This document shows, in pieces, positions 52,534-61,155 of a stretch of DNA of 64,000 nucleotides (its first letter is position 1; each line of letters begins with the position of its first letter). Under the pieces are notes generated by a model. It ran no database searches. It saw nothing but the letters and a program-made list of their open reading frames with translations, and had not been told where the DNA came from. Source of the DNA: Aquiflexum lacus (GTDB lineage: Bacteria; Bacteroidota; Bacteroidia; Cytophagales; Cyclobacteriaceae). The position numbers and the translations under genes were made by a program. Where the stretch lies: NCBI RefSeq assembly GCF_015476655.1, contig NZ_JABFHF010000019.1, forward strand, positions 47,065 through 111,064, in the 5' to 3' direction.

Positions 52534-52935
52534 ATGAAAAAAGACATAGACTTTCACCCGGTTACCGGAGTTAAACTTGCCATTGCCAAAAACAAAGTAA
52601 ATGGCAATATTGAATGGGGGGTGTATATCATCAATCTTAATATGATAGAACTGAATACTGTCATGATTACCTCCAAAGGCTATGGGATGATTGATGGGGA
52701 GGAAAAGAAAACCTCCACTTTACGGCATATGATACAGGAGTTGGGAGCGGAATCCATCGCTAAAATAGAACCCATCGATCCCGCTTTGTTTGCCCTGAAC
52801 AATGAATATTGGGTAAGTTACTATATCCTTGATCAGATTTTCGACAAAAAGTTTATCTTTACAGAAGGCAGTATGGACCCATCCAATATGATCTATATTC
52901 CTGAATTGGATATGGAAGGCGTCCTTCACGGATAA
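52534..52935 (+). CDS. Conserved-looking cytoplasmic protein, unknown function
   Basis: 133 residues from ATG 52534; an upstream in-frame start at 52486 would begin inside the heptamer repeats. It is beta-rich (VTGVKLAIAKNKVNG, WGVYIINLNMIEL, GYGMID) with a C-terminal FIFTEGSMDPSNMIYIPELD. No signal peptide or membrane segment. I recall similar single-domain proteins in Bacteroidota genomes without a name. It ends 11 bp before the exonuclease gene on the same strand, so the two are probably one transcript; a link to nucleic acid metabolism is only inferred from that. Confidence 0.65.
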   Translation: MKKDIDFHPVTGVKLAIAKNKVNGNIEWGVYIINLNMIELNTVMITSKGYGMIDGEEKKTSTLRHMIQELGAESIAKIEPIDPALFALNNEYWVSYYILDQIFDKKFIFTEGSMDPSNMIYIPELDMEGVLHG

Positions 52936-52946
52936 AAATTTTAGCT

Positions 52947-53681
52947 ATGGGAAATTTTTTAAATGAATTGAGCGATATCCTGTTTTTGGATATTGAGACG
53001 GCTTCACAAGAAGAAACATTTGAAGCGTTGCCTCCAAGACTTCAGGAGGAATGGATTAAAAAGGAAAAACACATCCAACCCAAAGATGAGGAAATCGAGC
53101 CCGGCAGTCTCTTTTTCAATAAAGCAGGCATTTATGCCGAATTCGGGAAAGTCATCTGTGTGGGTGTGGGCTATTTTCATTTTGTGGAAGAAGAGAATAA
53201 ACTGGAATTCAGGACCAAAAGTTATGGGGAGGAACAGGAATATGATACCCTTGCAGGATTTGTCGAATTGCTCCAAAGAAAAAAGTGGATACTCTGTGCC
53301 CATAATGGAAAGGAATTTGACTTTCCCTATTTGAGCCGCCGGGTTTTGATCAACAGAATCCCACTTCCTGAACCTTTGCAGATAGCCGGCAAAAAGCCTT
53401 GGGAAGTTCGGCATTTGGACACGCTTGAACTTTGGAAGTTCGGGGATTATAAGCACTATACCCGGCTGGAATTATTGGCTGCTATTTTTGACATCCCTAC
53501 TTCCAAGGAAGGGATTGACGGTTCACAGGTCAATGAAGCCTATTACCATGAAAAAGACCTTGAAAAAATCAGGGAATATTGTCTGAGGGATGTATTGGTC
53601 ACCGCCCAGATTTATCTGGCCTTTCAGGGACTTCCGCCGGATATGGAAATGGAAGTTGTCAATAAGGATTCTGATGAATGA
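52947..53681 (+). CDS. DEDD-type 3'-5' exonuclease domain protein
   Basis: 244 residues, RNase H-like exonuclease fold: ExoI FLDIETASQEE near residue 13 (Asp and Glu), ExoII CAHNGKEFDFPYLSRR near 117 (Asp) and ExoIII YCLRDVLVTAQIY near 214 (Tyr and Asp). This matches the predicted PolB-associated 3'-5' exonuclease family; the substrate is not determined. It follows the small gene at 52534 by 11 bp. After its stop the DNA turns into 11-bp phased repeats. Confidence 0.88.
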   Translation: MGNFLNELSDILFLDIETASQEETFEALPPRLQEEWIKKEKHIQPKDEEIEPGSLFFNKAGIYAEFGKVICVGVGYFHFVEEENKLEFRTKSYGEEQEYDTLAGFVELLQRKKWILCAHNGKEFDFPYLSRRVLINRIPLPEPLQIAGKKPWEVRHLDTLELWKFGDYKHYTRLELLAAIFDIPTSKEGIDGSQVNEAYYHEKDLEKIREYCLRDVLVTAQIYLAFQGLPPDMEMEVVNKDSDE

Positions 53682-53755
53682 GATATATCGGAAATATAGT
53701 AGAAATATTATTGAAATAGGATTGTGGATATTTATGGATACTGATTGATATTAAG
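53679..53755. repeat. 11-bp phased GAAATA/GATATT repeats
   Basis: Seven consecutive 11-bp units: TGAGATATATC, GGAAATATAGT, AGAAATATTAT, TGAAATAGGAT, TGTGGATATTT, ATGGATACTGA and TTGATATTAAG. The units are degenerate but keep GAAATA or GATAT in phase for several turns. Confidence 0.6.
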
Positions 53756-53862
53756 ATATTAAAAAAGGCACTCTATTCGTTTTTAATAGAAATTATTACC
53801 CTTCCAACCTTAGAATTGAAATGGATTGCTTTATTCACTTTTTCAACTAAAATACCACATGT

Positions 53863-53993
53863 CAATTCAAAATTCAAAGTCTGTTATTTCAAAATTTAGA
53901 CCTTGTAATTTCAAAATTCATATCTTGTTATTTCAAAGTTCAAGTCATGTTATTTCAAAGTTTATGTTGTGAAATTTCAAAATTCAGCTTAAA
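53863..53993. repeat. 22-bp direct repeat array before the ATPase gene
   Basis: Six tandem units: 53863-53883 (21 bp), then 22 bp each at 53884, 53906, 53928, 53950 and 53972. Each has TATTTCAAA or AATTTCAAA followed by A/G-TT, then a variable half ending CTTG, CATG or GTG. The spacing of 22 bp, about two helix turns, puts all units on the same face of the DNA. The array ends 14 bp before the ATG at 54008. Confidence 0.8.
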
Positions 53994-54007
53994 TTTGAAA
54001 CAAAAAC

Positions 54008-55174
54008 ATGTTGGTTTCTAGGGAAATAGTATCTGCAATCAAGAAGATAGCACCTATGTATCCGATCATTGCATTGACCGGACCAAGACAATCCGGAAAG
54101 ACTACGCTACTCAAAAATTTATTCTCGGATTACAGGTATGTCAGCTTAGAAAATCCTGATAACAGAAACTTCGCTGAGTCAGATCCTAATGGATTTTTGA
54201 AAGAATTTCACTCACATGTCATTTTCGATGAAGTTCAGCGTGTTCCCGAATTGTTTTCATACATCCAAAATATCGTAGATGATAGAAGTGGGGAAATGGG
54301 TATTTATGTCCTTTCAGGTTCGCAGAATTTCCACTTGATGCACAGCATCACTCAAAGCCTAGCCGGCAGAGTTGCAATTTTCAAATTATTTCCCTTTGAT
54401 TTCAAGGAATTGGGAAAAGCTGAATTATTGGGTGAGGAATATTTACAATCCCTTATCAAGGGATTTTACCCTGCTATTTATGACAGGGAAATCCCATCAA
54501 GGATCTTTTATTCCAATTACATTGAGACTTACATCAATAGGGACATCAGTGAACTCGTTGCAATCAGAGACCTGAGGATTTTCCAAAACTTCCTTTCCAT
54601 TTGCGCTGCTAGGGCAGGGCAATTACTCAACCTTAATGCCTTGGCCAATGAATGCGGTATCACTCAACCTACCGCTAAGTCCTGGCTTTCTGCATTGGAA
54701 CAAAGCTTCATTACATTTCAATTATACCCAAACCATAAAAACTACAATAAAAGGATAGTCAAAACACCTAAGCTTTATTTCTATGACACAGGTTTATTAT
54801 GTCACTTGCTCAAAATCAGTAAAACGGAAAGTTTACTGACAAATCCGATTAAGGGTGCTTTGTTTGAAAATATGATGATTGCTGAATATGTAAAACAGAT
54901 GCACCATCAAAACAATCCTCAAGACCTATGGTTTTGGCGGGATGCTTCTGGAAATGAAATCGACCTTTTGGTCGACAAGGGTGATCAAATAGATATCATT
55001 GAATTCAAAGCATCCCAAACAATCAAAACCCAATCGTTTGATGGACTGGCCAAATTTGAAGAAATCTCCCAAATCAAAAACCTAAACAAATCACTGGTTT
55101 ATGGAGGAAATACTTCTCAAAAAAGGAATGCAGGAAATTTGATTTCTTGGTTGGAGTTTGGATTACCAACGTGA
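54008..55174 (+). CDS. AAA-type ATPase with C-terminal DUF4143 domain
   Basis: 388 residues. N-terminal AAA_14 ATPase: Walker A TGPRQSGKTTLLKN near residue 24, Walker B VIFDEVQRVPEL near 71, sensor VLSGSQNF near 101. Middle winged-helix-like part (NLNALANECGITQPTAKSWL near 218). C-terminal DUF4143 domain with FWRDASGNEIDLLVDKG and IDIIEFKAS near 320-340, resembling the core of PD-(D/E)xK nucleases (Glu, Asp, Glu-x-Lys). The family is common, frequently in several copies and unassigned. It stands alone, preceded by a 22-bp repeat array that probably controls it. Confidence 0.9.
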   Translation: MLVSREIVSAIKKIAPMYPIIALTGPRQSGKTTLLKNLFSDYRYVSLENPDNRNFAESDPNGFLKEFHSHVIFDEVQRVPELFSYIQNIVDDRSGEMGIYVLSGSQNFHLMHSITQSLAGRVAIFKLFPFDFKELGKAELLGEEYLQSLIKGFYPAIYDREIPSRIFYSNYIETYINRDISELVAIRDLRIFQNFLSICAARAGQLLNLNALANECGITQPTAKSWLSALEQSFITFQLYPNHKNYNKRIVKTPKLYFYDTGLLCHLLKISKTESLLTNPIKGALFENMMIAEYVKQMHHQNNPQDLWFWRDASGNEIDLLVDKGDQIDIIEFKASQTIKTQSFDGLAKFEEISQIKNLNKSLVYGGNTSQKRNAGNLISWLEFGLPT

Positions 55175-55237
55175 TTCAAGTTTTTGAATCAATAAGGTCA
55201 TCAACAAAATAAATTGAAGTATTAGATTTAGATATTA

Positions 55238-56017
55238 TCATTTCTTCCGCTCATACACCTCAATCCATCCATGCTCGATACTTTTGAGAATCATCTTCTC
55301 ATTCTCAAATTCTACACTTCTAATTAGAGTAGGTACACCAGGGATAGCTTGTGTGGGAAAAACATGAATATTATTTCCGACGATTTTCCAAGACATCATC
55401 TGTGACATTTCAAAAAAATCTGACGCCTTGGGCCTTAGATGCTGTGGAATGTTTAATTCTTTGTTTGCTTTATTCTCCGCATCTCTAAAACCTCTGACAT
55501 CAGCTACTTGCTTACCATCGGGATTGAAAGCTGTCATATAATCTTTACCTGTCAATTCAGAAATTACTTTCTCACCATTTTCTGTTTTATACTGTTCTTT
55601 TAGGATCCAAACCCCGGTGATTTTGTCTCTTAAAGCATTTGTTGCTTCTCCAAATACCTTTGAAAAATCGTAATTCAAATCTTTGGAAACCCTTTCCATT
55701 TCCACTGTCTTGTTTTCAGCTTTTAAAGTCAAAGTCAGGAGTTTCTTGTCAAGAATCCCATGAACCTCTTCAGACTCTCCTTCTACCTCAAATACACCTG
55801 CAAAACCGCTTTTTCCCTTCCTGCCCACGAATTCCTTGGAACTTAAATCAGATTGGTAAAGTTTACCCATAAGCAACTCCCCCTGCTCGGAAACACTTAA
55901 AACCAAAGGATTTTCCGGATCGGTGGTCTGGTAGATTCCCTGAAAATTTTGGGTAAAGCCAGCAGGTTGCAGAGCAAAGCACAGTAAAAACAACAGGATC
56001 AAAGTTTTTGAATTCAT
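55238..56017 (-). CDS. Secreted protein of unknown function
   Basis: 259 residues. Signal peptide (about 1-22, ending GFTQ). Two-part mature protein: an N-terminal beta-rich domain (GIYQTTDPENPLVLSVSEQG) with the pattern of lipocalin-like or DUF2147-like sheets, and a C-terminal half containing ITGVWILKEQYKTENG and FEMSQMMSWKIVGNN that looks like another such domain. I do not recognise a family name. It is convergent with the ATPase gene upstream (64 bp) and divergent from the RNase R gene. Confidence 0.65.
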   Translation of the reverse strand: MNSKTLILLFLLCFALQPAGFTQNFQGIYQTTDPENPLVLSVSEQGELLMGKLYQSDLSSKEFVGRKGKSGFAGVFEVEGESEEVHGILDKKLLTLTLKAENKTVEMERVSKDLNYDFSKVFGEATNALRDKITGVWILKEQYKTENGEKVISELTGKDYMTAFNPDGKQVADVRGFRDAENKANKELNIPQHLRPKASDFFEMSQMMSWKIVGNNIHVFPTQAIPGVPTLIRSVEFENEKMILKSIEHGWIEVYERKK

Positions 56018-56284
56018 CTTTCTAAAGGTTAAAAATTATCCATTCTTTAATTAAATTCTAAGTTAAAAAATTTCACCAAAACCAAAATGATTTTATTAAC
56101 TTTATAGAAAGAAAAACAGGCTTAAAGGAAACCGTATCAATGAGACATTTGAAAGTGACTTTTTTAAGGACTAATTTCTTGATAAACTTTTTCAAAAACT
56201 CAGATATGGAATTAATTACAAATAACCAGGCCCATTTCCGACAGATCAAGGGCCTGAAATTAAACAATTGGAAATAAACCTTTT
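56018..56284. other. Intergenic region upstream of rnr
   Basis: About 267 bp. A 45-codon frame (56140-56277) exists but lacks a promoter, leader or recognisable features. No repeat or hairpin is evident. Confidence 0.4.
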
Positions 56285-58468
56285 ATGGGAAGAAAATCAA
56301 ACAATCAACAGGGGAAGAAGACAAAAGTGATGGATGCCTCCCAGTTGGCAAGAAAAGTCCTTAATTTTTTGGACAATAACTATGGCAAAGAATTCAATGC
56401 CAAACAGATCATCAAAAAACTTGAAATCAGGGATTCCGTCACCAAAGGTGGGGTGGAACCGACTTTGCATAAATTGGCCGCCGCAGGTTCTGTATCCAAG
56501 ACGCCGAGAAATTATTTTTCTTCCGTCAAAGAACCGGAATTTGTAGAAGGTGAGGTTGATTTTGTCAACCCAAGGTTTGCCTTTATCAAGCCGGATCCCA
56601 AACACGATTTGGAGGAAGATGTATTGATTAAAGAAGCAGACCTCAAACAAGCACTCGATGGAGATAGGGTGAGAATTATGGTCTATCCAAACAAAGGCAA
56701 AACCGGAAGACTTGAGGGGAAAGTTTTGGAGATAGTTCAAAGAAACCGGGATGAATTTGTGGGCAGGGTAGAAATCTCTCCCCGGTTTGCATTTGTAGTA
56801 CCTGATTTTAAGAAAATGCATCAAGATATTTTTGTGCATACCGGTGACTTAAATGGTGCCCAACACAATCAAAAGGTAGTAGTCAAATTCACAGAATGGC
56901 GGGAAGATGATAAAAACCCTACAGGGAAGATTACAAGGGTCTTGGGTAAAGCCGGTGAACACGAAGTGGAAATCCACTCCATCATGGCTGAATTTGGATT
57001 GCCTTTTGAATATCCCAAAGCTGTGGAAGAAGAGGCAAATGCTATCCCGGATGAAATCCCGAGTTCTGAAATCAAAAACAGACGGGATATGCGGGATGTA
57101 CCTACATTCACCATTGACCCCGCTGATGCCAAGGATTTTGATGATGCCATATCCTACAGAAAACTGGACAATGGAAACCTTGAAATCGGTGTCCACATCG
57201 CTGATGTGACCTACTATGTGCAGCCAAAAACAGGTTTGGAAAAAGAAGCCTACGACAGGGCTACTTCGGTTTATTTAGTAGACAGAACAATCCCCATGCT
57301 ACCTGAAAGATTGAGCAACGGATTGTGTTCCCTCAGACCAAATGAGGATAAACTGACTTTTTCCTGTGTCTTTGAATTGGATGAAAATGCAGATGTCCTG
57401 AACCATTGGATCGGGCGGACTGTAACGCATTCAGACAGGCGGTTCGCCTATGAAGAAGGTCAGGAAAATATAGACAATCAATCCGGAGACTTTTATCAAG
57501 AACTGACCCATTTGAATGATCTCGCTAAAAAACTCCGTAAGAGGAGATTTGAAAAAGGAGCTGTGAATTTTGAAACAGTTGAGGTCAAGTTCAAATTGGA
57601 TGAAAAAGGAAAACCGCTTGGGCTTTTTGTCAAAGAGCGGAAAGACATCCACAAACTGATAGAGGAATTTATGTTGCTGGCCAACCGTACCGTGGCGGAA
57701 TTTGTTTACAACAAAAACAAAGGCAAGGATACATTTGTGTATAGAATCCATGACAATCCCGATGCCGAGCGATTGGAAACATTTGCCAACTTTGCCAAGA
57801 AGTTTGGGCATGAGGTCAAAATAGGTGAAGGCGAGAGGGTATCTGCTGCGCTCAATAAGCTGATGGACGAAATCGTTGGAAAACCTGAGCAGAATGTGCT
57901 AGAACAATTGGCCATCAGAAGTATGGCCAAGGCCAAATATACCACCGAGCCCAAGGGACACTTTGGTTTGGCATTTAAACATTATACCCATTTCACGTCT
58001 CCAATCAGGAGGTATCCGGATATGATGGTGCACAGATTGCTGCAACATTACCTTGATGGCGGCAAATCTCCCAATGAGGAAGAGTGGGAAGACAAATGTC
58101 TTCATTCCTCCACGAGGGAAAAAAGAGCAGCCGATTCCGAAAGGGCATCCATCAAATACAAACAAGTGGAATTCATGTCTCTTGCTGAGGAAAAAGACTA
58201 TGAAGGGATTGTGGCTGGTGTTACCGAGTGGGGTGTTTTTGTTGAAATCACAGAGACCAAATGCGAAGGAATGATCCGTGTTCATGACATGAAAGATGAT
58301 TATTATGATTTTGATGAAAAAAACATGCGACTTATTGGGTCGAAAAATAAAAAAATGATCACTTTGGGGGACAAAGTAATGGTCCGTGTAGTTGCTACGG
58401 ATATTGATAGGAGAACAATAGATCTGGAATTTGCTGATAATGAACCAAGCCAAAAAAAGCGCCGATAA
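56285..58468 (+). CDS. rnr: Ribonuclease R
   Basis: 727 residues. Processive 3'-5' exoribonuclease that digests structured RNA and takes part in rRNA quality control and tmRNA-linked decay. Domains: N-terminal winged helix-like region (about 15-80), two cold-shock domains (about 85-220), RNB catalytic domain (about 255-590) with DPADAKDFDDAIS near residue 279, and S1 domain (about 635-715; GIVAGVTEWGVFVEI), then a basic QKKRR tail. The metal-binding Asp residues of the catalytic block are intact. The gene's 3' end overlaps the prenyl synthase gene by 29 nt. Confidence 0.95.
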   Translation: MGRKSNNQQGKKTKVMDASQLARKVLNFLDNNYGKEFNAKQIIKKLEIRDSVTKGGVEPTLHKLAAAGSVSKTPRNYFSSVKEPEFVEGEVDFVNPRFAFIKPDPKHDLEEDVLIKEADLKQALDGDRVRIMVYPNKGKTGRLEGKVLEIVQRNRDEFVGRVEISPRFAFVVPDFKKMHQDIFVHTGDLNGAQHNQKVVVKFTEWREDDKNPTGKITRVLGKAGEHEVEIHSIMAEFGLPFEYPKAVEEEANAIPDEIPSSEIKNRRDMRDVPTFTIDPADAKDFDDAISYRKLDNGNLEIGVHIADVTYYVQPKTGLEKEAYDRATSVYLVDRTIPMLPERLSNGLCSLRPNEDKLTFSCVFELDENADVLNHWIGRTVTHSDRRFAYEEGQENIDNQSGDFYQELTHLNDLAKKLRKRRFEKGAVNFETVEVKFKLDEKGKPLGLFVKERKDIHKLIEEFMLLANRTVAEFVYNKNKGKDTFVYRIHDNPDAERLETFANFAKKFGHEVKIGEGERVSAALNKLMDEIVGKPEQNVLEQLAIRSMAKAKYTTEPKGHFGLAFKHYTHFTSPIRRYPDMMVHRLLQHYLDGGKSPNEEEWEDKCLHSSTREKRAADSERASIKYKQVEFMSLAEEKDYEGIVAGVTEWGVFVEITETKCEGMIRVHDMKDDYYDFDEKNMRLIGSKNKKMITLGDKVMVRVVATDIDRRTIDLEFADNEPSQKKRR

Positions 58469-59429
58469 ATTATTATATGCCTTGGAAAACCATATCCAAG
58501 GTTTTTCATACGGAGAATCACCCAAGGAACTTTACGAGCCCATATCCTACATCATGAGTTTGGGCGGGAAACGCATCCGTCCCTTACTCACATTGATGGC
58601 CTATTCGCTGTACAGAGAGGATTATCAAAACATTCTCACCCCTGCTATGGCCGTAGAGGTTTTCCACAATTTCACACTCATGCACGACGACATCATGGAC
58701 GATGCCCCGCTTAGAAGGGGAAATCAAACCGTGCATGAAAAATGGAATGCCAATACAGCTATCCTCTCGGGAGATGTCATGCTGGTCAAAGCTTATGATA
58801 TGCTGCTTGAAATTGAAGCAGACAAACTCAAGTTGTGCATCGGACTTTTCAATAAAACAGCCGCAGAGGTCTGTGAAGGACAGCAGAAGGACATGAATTT
58901 CGAAACCCTGCCTACGGTATCCGAGGAAGATTACATCGACATGATCCGATTGAAAACAGCAGTTCTCCTTGGTTTTGCTTTACAGTTTGGCGCCATCTTG
59001 GCCGGTGCATCCAAAGAAGATTCAGAACATCTCTATAACTTCGGAGTCAATATTGGTATTGGTTTTCAGTTGAAAGATGACCTTTTGGATGTCTATGCAG
59101 ATAAGGCGAAGTTTGGGAAACAGGTAGGTGGAGATATCATTTCCAACAAAAAAACCTTCCTTCTGCTCAAAGCAAAAGAATTAGCCAAAGGAAAAACAAA
59201 GAATTTATTGGAAAACTGGATTGAAGCCAAAGATTTTGATAAAGCCGAAAAAGTTGAGGCAGTCACCGCTATCTATAAGGAATTGGGGATAAAAGCCTTG
59301 ACAGAGTCGAAAATGAAGGAGTATTTTGACAAAGGATTTTCGGAATTCACTTCCTTGAAAGTACCTTATCAGAACCATTTCGAGGAACTTTTGGGACTTA
59401 CTCAAAATTTAGTGGATAGGGAGAAGTAA
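58440..59429 (+). CDS. Polyprenyl synthetase (trans-prenyltransferase)
   Basis: 329 residues from ATG 58440 inside the 3' end of rnr (overlap 29 nt); an upstream start at 58431 adds three residues only. Two Asp-rich motifs: first HDDIMDDAPLRRG near residue 85 and second LKDDLLDVYADKAKFGKQ near 212. GGKRIRP near 45 binds the isopentenyl diphosphate. Such enzymes chain isoprene units to farnesyl, geranylgeranyl or longer diphosphates, used for quinones or carotenoids. Chain length cannot be given from what is visible. Cytoplasmic. Confidence 0.93.
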   Translation: MNQAKKSADKLLYALENHIQGFSYGESPKELYEPISYIMSLGGKRIRPLLTLMAYSLYREDYQNILTPAMAVEVFHNFTLMHDDIMDDAPLRRGNQTVHEKWNANTAILSGDVMLVKAYDMLLEIEADKLKLCIGLFNKTAAEVCEGQQKDMNFETLPTVSEEDYIDMIRLKTAVLLGFALQFGAILAGASKEDSEHLYNFGVNIGIGFQLKDDLLDVYADKAKFGKQVGGDIISNKKTFLLLKAKELAKGKTKNLLENWIEAKDFDKAEKVEAVTAIYKELGIKALTESKMKEYFDKGFSEFTSLKVPYQNHFEELLGLTQNLVDREK

Positions 59430-59831
59430 ATCTGGAAGTATTAGGGGCAGACATCTTGCTATCGGGATCGAGGTGACGAAGTAAAGTTTGAAAGGACTTT
59501 AGAATACTTTTATTGGATAGATTGTGCCAAAGGCTTCTCCTTGTCATATCGACGTCAGGAGATATCTGTTCTGCCTTGAAGGTCTTAGACCTCTTCCGCC
59601 ACGGCGGACAAGACCTGTCGTCGAGGTGACAAGGATACGCCATTTGAAGTATTGAATGCCTTTGATGGATCAATCGTGTCTATGACTCCTCCTTGTCATA
59701 TCGAACGTAGAGAGATATCTAAAGAGCCTTCTGACGTCGAGGTGACAAGGACAAGTTTTGTTTGCATTTTATCACCTACATTTGATGGATAGTTTTAAAA
59801 ATCACTAAAAGACTCCTAAACACCTCACCAA
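59430..59831. repeat. Intergenic region with two composite CTTGTCA elements
   Basis: About 400 bp. Elements at 59540-59633 (left arm ATATC/GATAT, right arm ACCTC/GAGGT, inner CCGCC/GGCGG hairpin) and 59692-59749 (left arm ATATC/GATAT, right arm degenerate). A lone right arm lies at about 59450-59478 (ACCTC, partner degenerate). The elements point towards each other like short inverted-repeat mobile units. No gene. Confidence 0.75.
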
Positions 59832-60461
59832 ATGGAATTATCCGTAACAGTCATATTGATTGCCCTTACTGCATTGACCTCCTATCTGGCGTGGAAAAAG
59901 CCTGAACTGCTCAACAGGTGGATGTTTACTCCCTACATGATCAAAAATATGGGGCAGTGGGACAGGTTCGTGCTGTCGGGATTTATCCACAAAGACAATA
60001 TCCACCTGCTGTTCAACATGTTTACCTTCTATTTTTTTGGAAGGGTGGTGGAGATGTTTTTGATCTTTAAATTTGGAACAGTGTTGGGAATAATTGCCTA
60101 TGTGCTTTTCTATGTGGGTGCCATAGTGGTTGCCGACATTCCAACCTACTTTAAGCATAAAGATCATTCATTTTACCGGGCTTTGGGTGCATCGGGAGGT
60201 GTTGCTGCGACGGTATTTGGGAGTATCATTTTGATGCCCTTGTCGGACATCTGCCTTTTTGGGATTATTTGTTTACCGGGATTTGCCTTGGGAATCATGT
60301 TTTTGATCTATTCGGTCGTACAGGCAAAAAAAGGTTCCGATGGCATCAATCATGACGCCCACTTATATGGCGCACTGTTTGGAATAGCCTTCATCTTGAT
60401 CATCAATCCCCAAAGTGCTTTGAACTTTATAGACCAAATAAAAAGCTTCAGGATGTTTTGA
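59832..60461 (+). CDS. Rhomboid-family intramembrane serine protease
   Basis: 209 residues with about six membrane helices. Rhomboid hallmarks: HLLFNMFTFYFFG near residue 58 (conserved His and Asn), catalytic Ser in LGASGGVAATVFG near 119 (usually GASGA) and His in INHDAHLYGALFG near 175 (catalytic). No extra domain. It would cleave membrane-spanning substrates; the natural target is unknown. Monocistronic. On both sides lies repeat-rich DNA. Confidence 0.92.
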   Translation: MELSVTVILIALTALTSYLAWKKPELLNRWMFTPYMIKNMGQWDRFVLSGFIHKDNIHLLFNMFTFYFFGRVVEMFLIFKFGTVLGIIAYVLFYVGAIVVADIPTYFKHKDHSFYRALGASGGVAATVFGSIILMPLSDICLFGIICLPGFALGIMFLIYSVVQAKKGSDGINHDAHLYGALFGIAFILIINPQSALNFIDQIKSFRMF

Positions 60462-60729
60462 CATGTTTTATGCAATTCCAGGAAAAATATGGTTGCTTTT
60501 CCGTCCCTTTAGGGACTTTGAGAATAAGTCAAACATAAAGTTTTGCATAATCCGAATCGGTGTACGGTAATTTGAAGTATTGAAATAAGCAAAAATTAAT
60601 ATTGGATATTGATAGATACTTGTGAGCCCTAGCTAGGCACCATAATATCCATAAATATCCAATATCAATAAATATCCTATACTTGAAATAGGCTTTAAAA
60701 TTCGATTTAGGCCATCAAACCAAAAAGAC
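60462..60729. repeat. Intergenic palindrome and phased AT repeats
   Basis: A GTCCC-TTTA-GGGAC palindrome at 60503-60516. From about 60595 to 60680 GATATT/ATATCC-type motifs recur on both sides of GTGAGCCCTAGCTAGGCAC, forming a loose inverted repeat. No gene. Confidence 0.5.
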
Positions 60730-61041
60730 CTATTTATCCTTCTGTAATTGACGAATATTTTTATCCGTGACACTTCTCAGCATGGTGTTCCATCTGTCCT
60801 TTGCCTTTTCCTCAGAAAAAACATCAGGTCCTGGGATACCAACCCTCATGCCCAATTGTCTTTCAGCGGTCTTTCCTGTTCCCGAAATATTAAAATAAAG
60901 ATCAACCGCATTGATGTCGTGGGTAAATCTTGAAATCTTGTCTATGGATTTTCTAATCTGGGCCTGCAAACCTTCCGGAAGGTCAACTTGTGGGGCTTGA
61001 ACATCAATTTTAATCCCTTTGTAATTTTCGGTGTAATTCAT
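60730..61041 (-). CDS. HPF/RaiA-family ribosome-associated protein
   Basis: 103 residues, short type of the sigma-54 modulation/S30AE family: GIKIDVQAPQVDLPEGLQ, DKISRFTHDINAVDLYFN and GKTAERQLGMRVGIPGP. Short proteins of this type bind the 30S subunit and protect idle ribosomes. The sequence differs from typical HPF in the middle region (INAVDLYFNISGTGK), so it is a divergent member. Its start faces that of the baeRF-like gene at 61156 across 114 bp, so the two may share regulation. Confidence 0.82.
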   Translation of the reverse strand: MNYTENYKGIKIDVQAPQVDLPEGLQAQIRKSIDKISRFTHDINAVDLYFNISGTGKTAERQLGMRVGIPGPDVFSEEKAKDRWNTMLRSVTDKNIRQLQKDK

Positions 61042-61155
61042 ATTTAATATATTTTAGTTAATATTTTCCCTTCCAAGGAATGGTTTTTGCACCATTCACA
61101 TCAGTCGAAAGGCTAGAATCAACAAAAATACATGTTTAACTAATAAATAATAGAT

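Noticed and set aside
53863..53993. CRISPR array
   Set aside because: Units are contiguous 22-bp direct repeats with no unique 30-bp spacers, and no cas genes are present.
56140..56277. 45-codon frame before rnr (MRHLKVTFLRTNF...)
   Set aside because: No promoter, leader or terminator of its own and no recognisable features; kept only as a weak possibility.
59398..59673. 91-codon minus-strand frame
   Set aside because: Made of the composite CTTGTCA repeats; not a gene.
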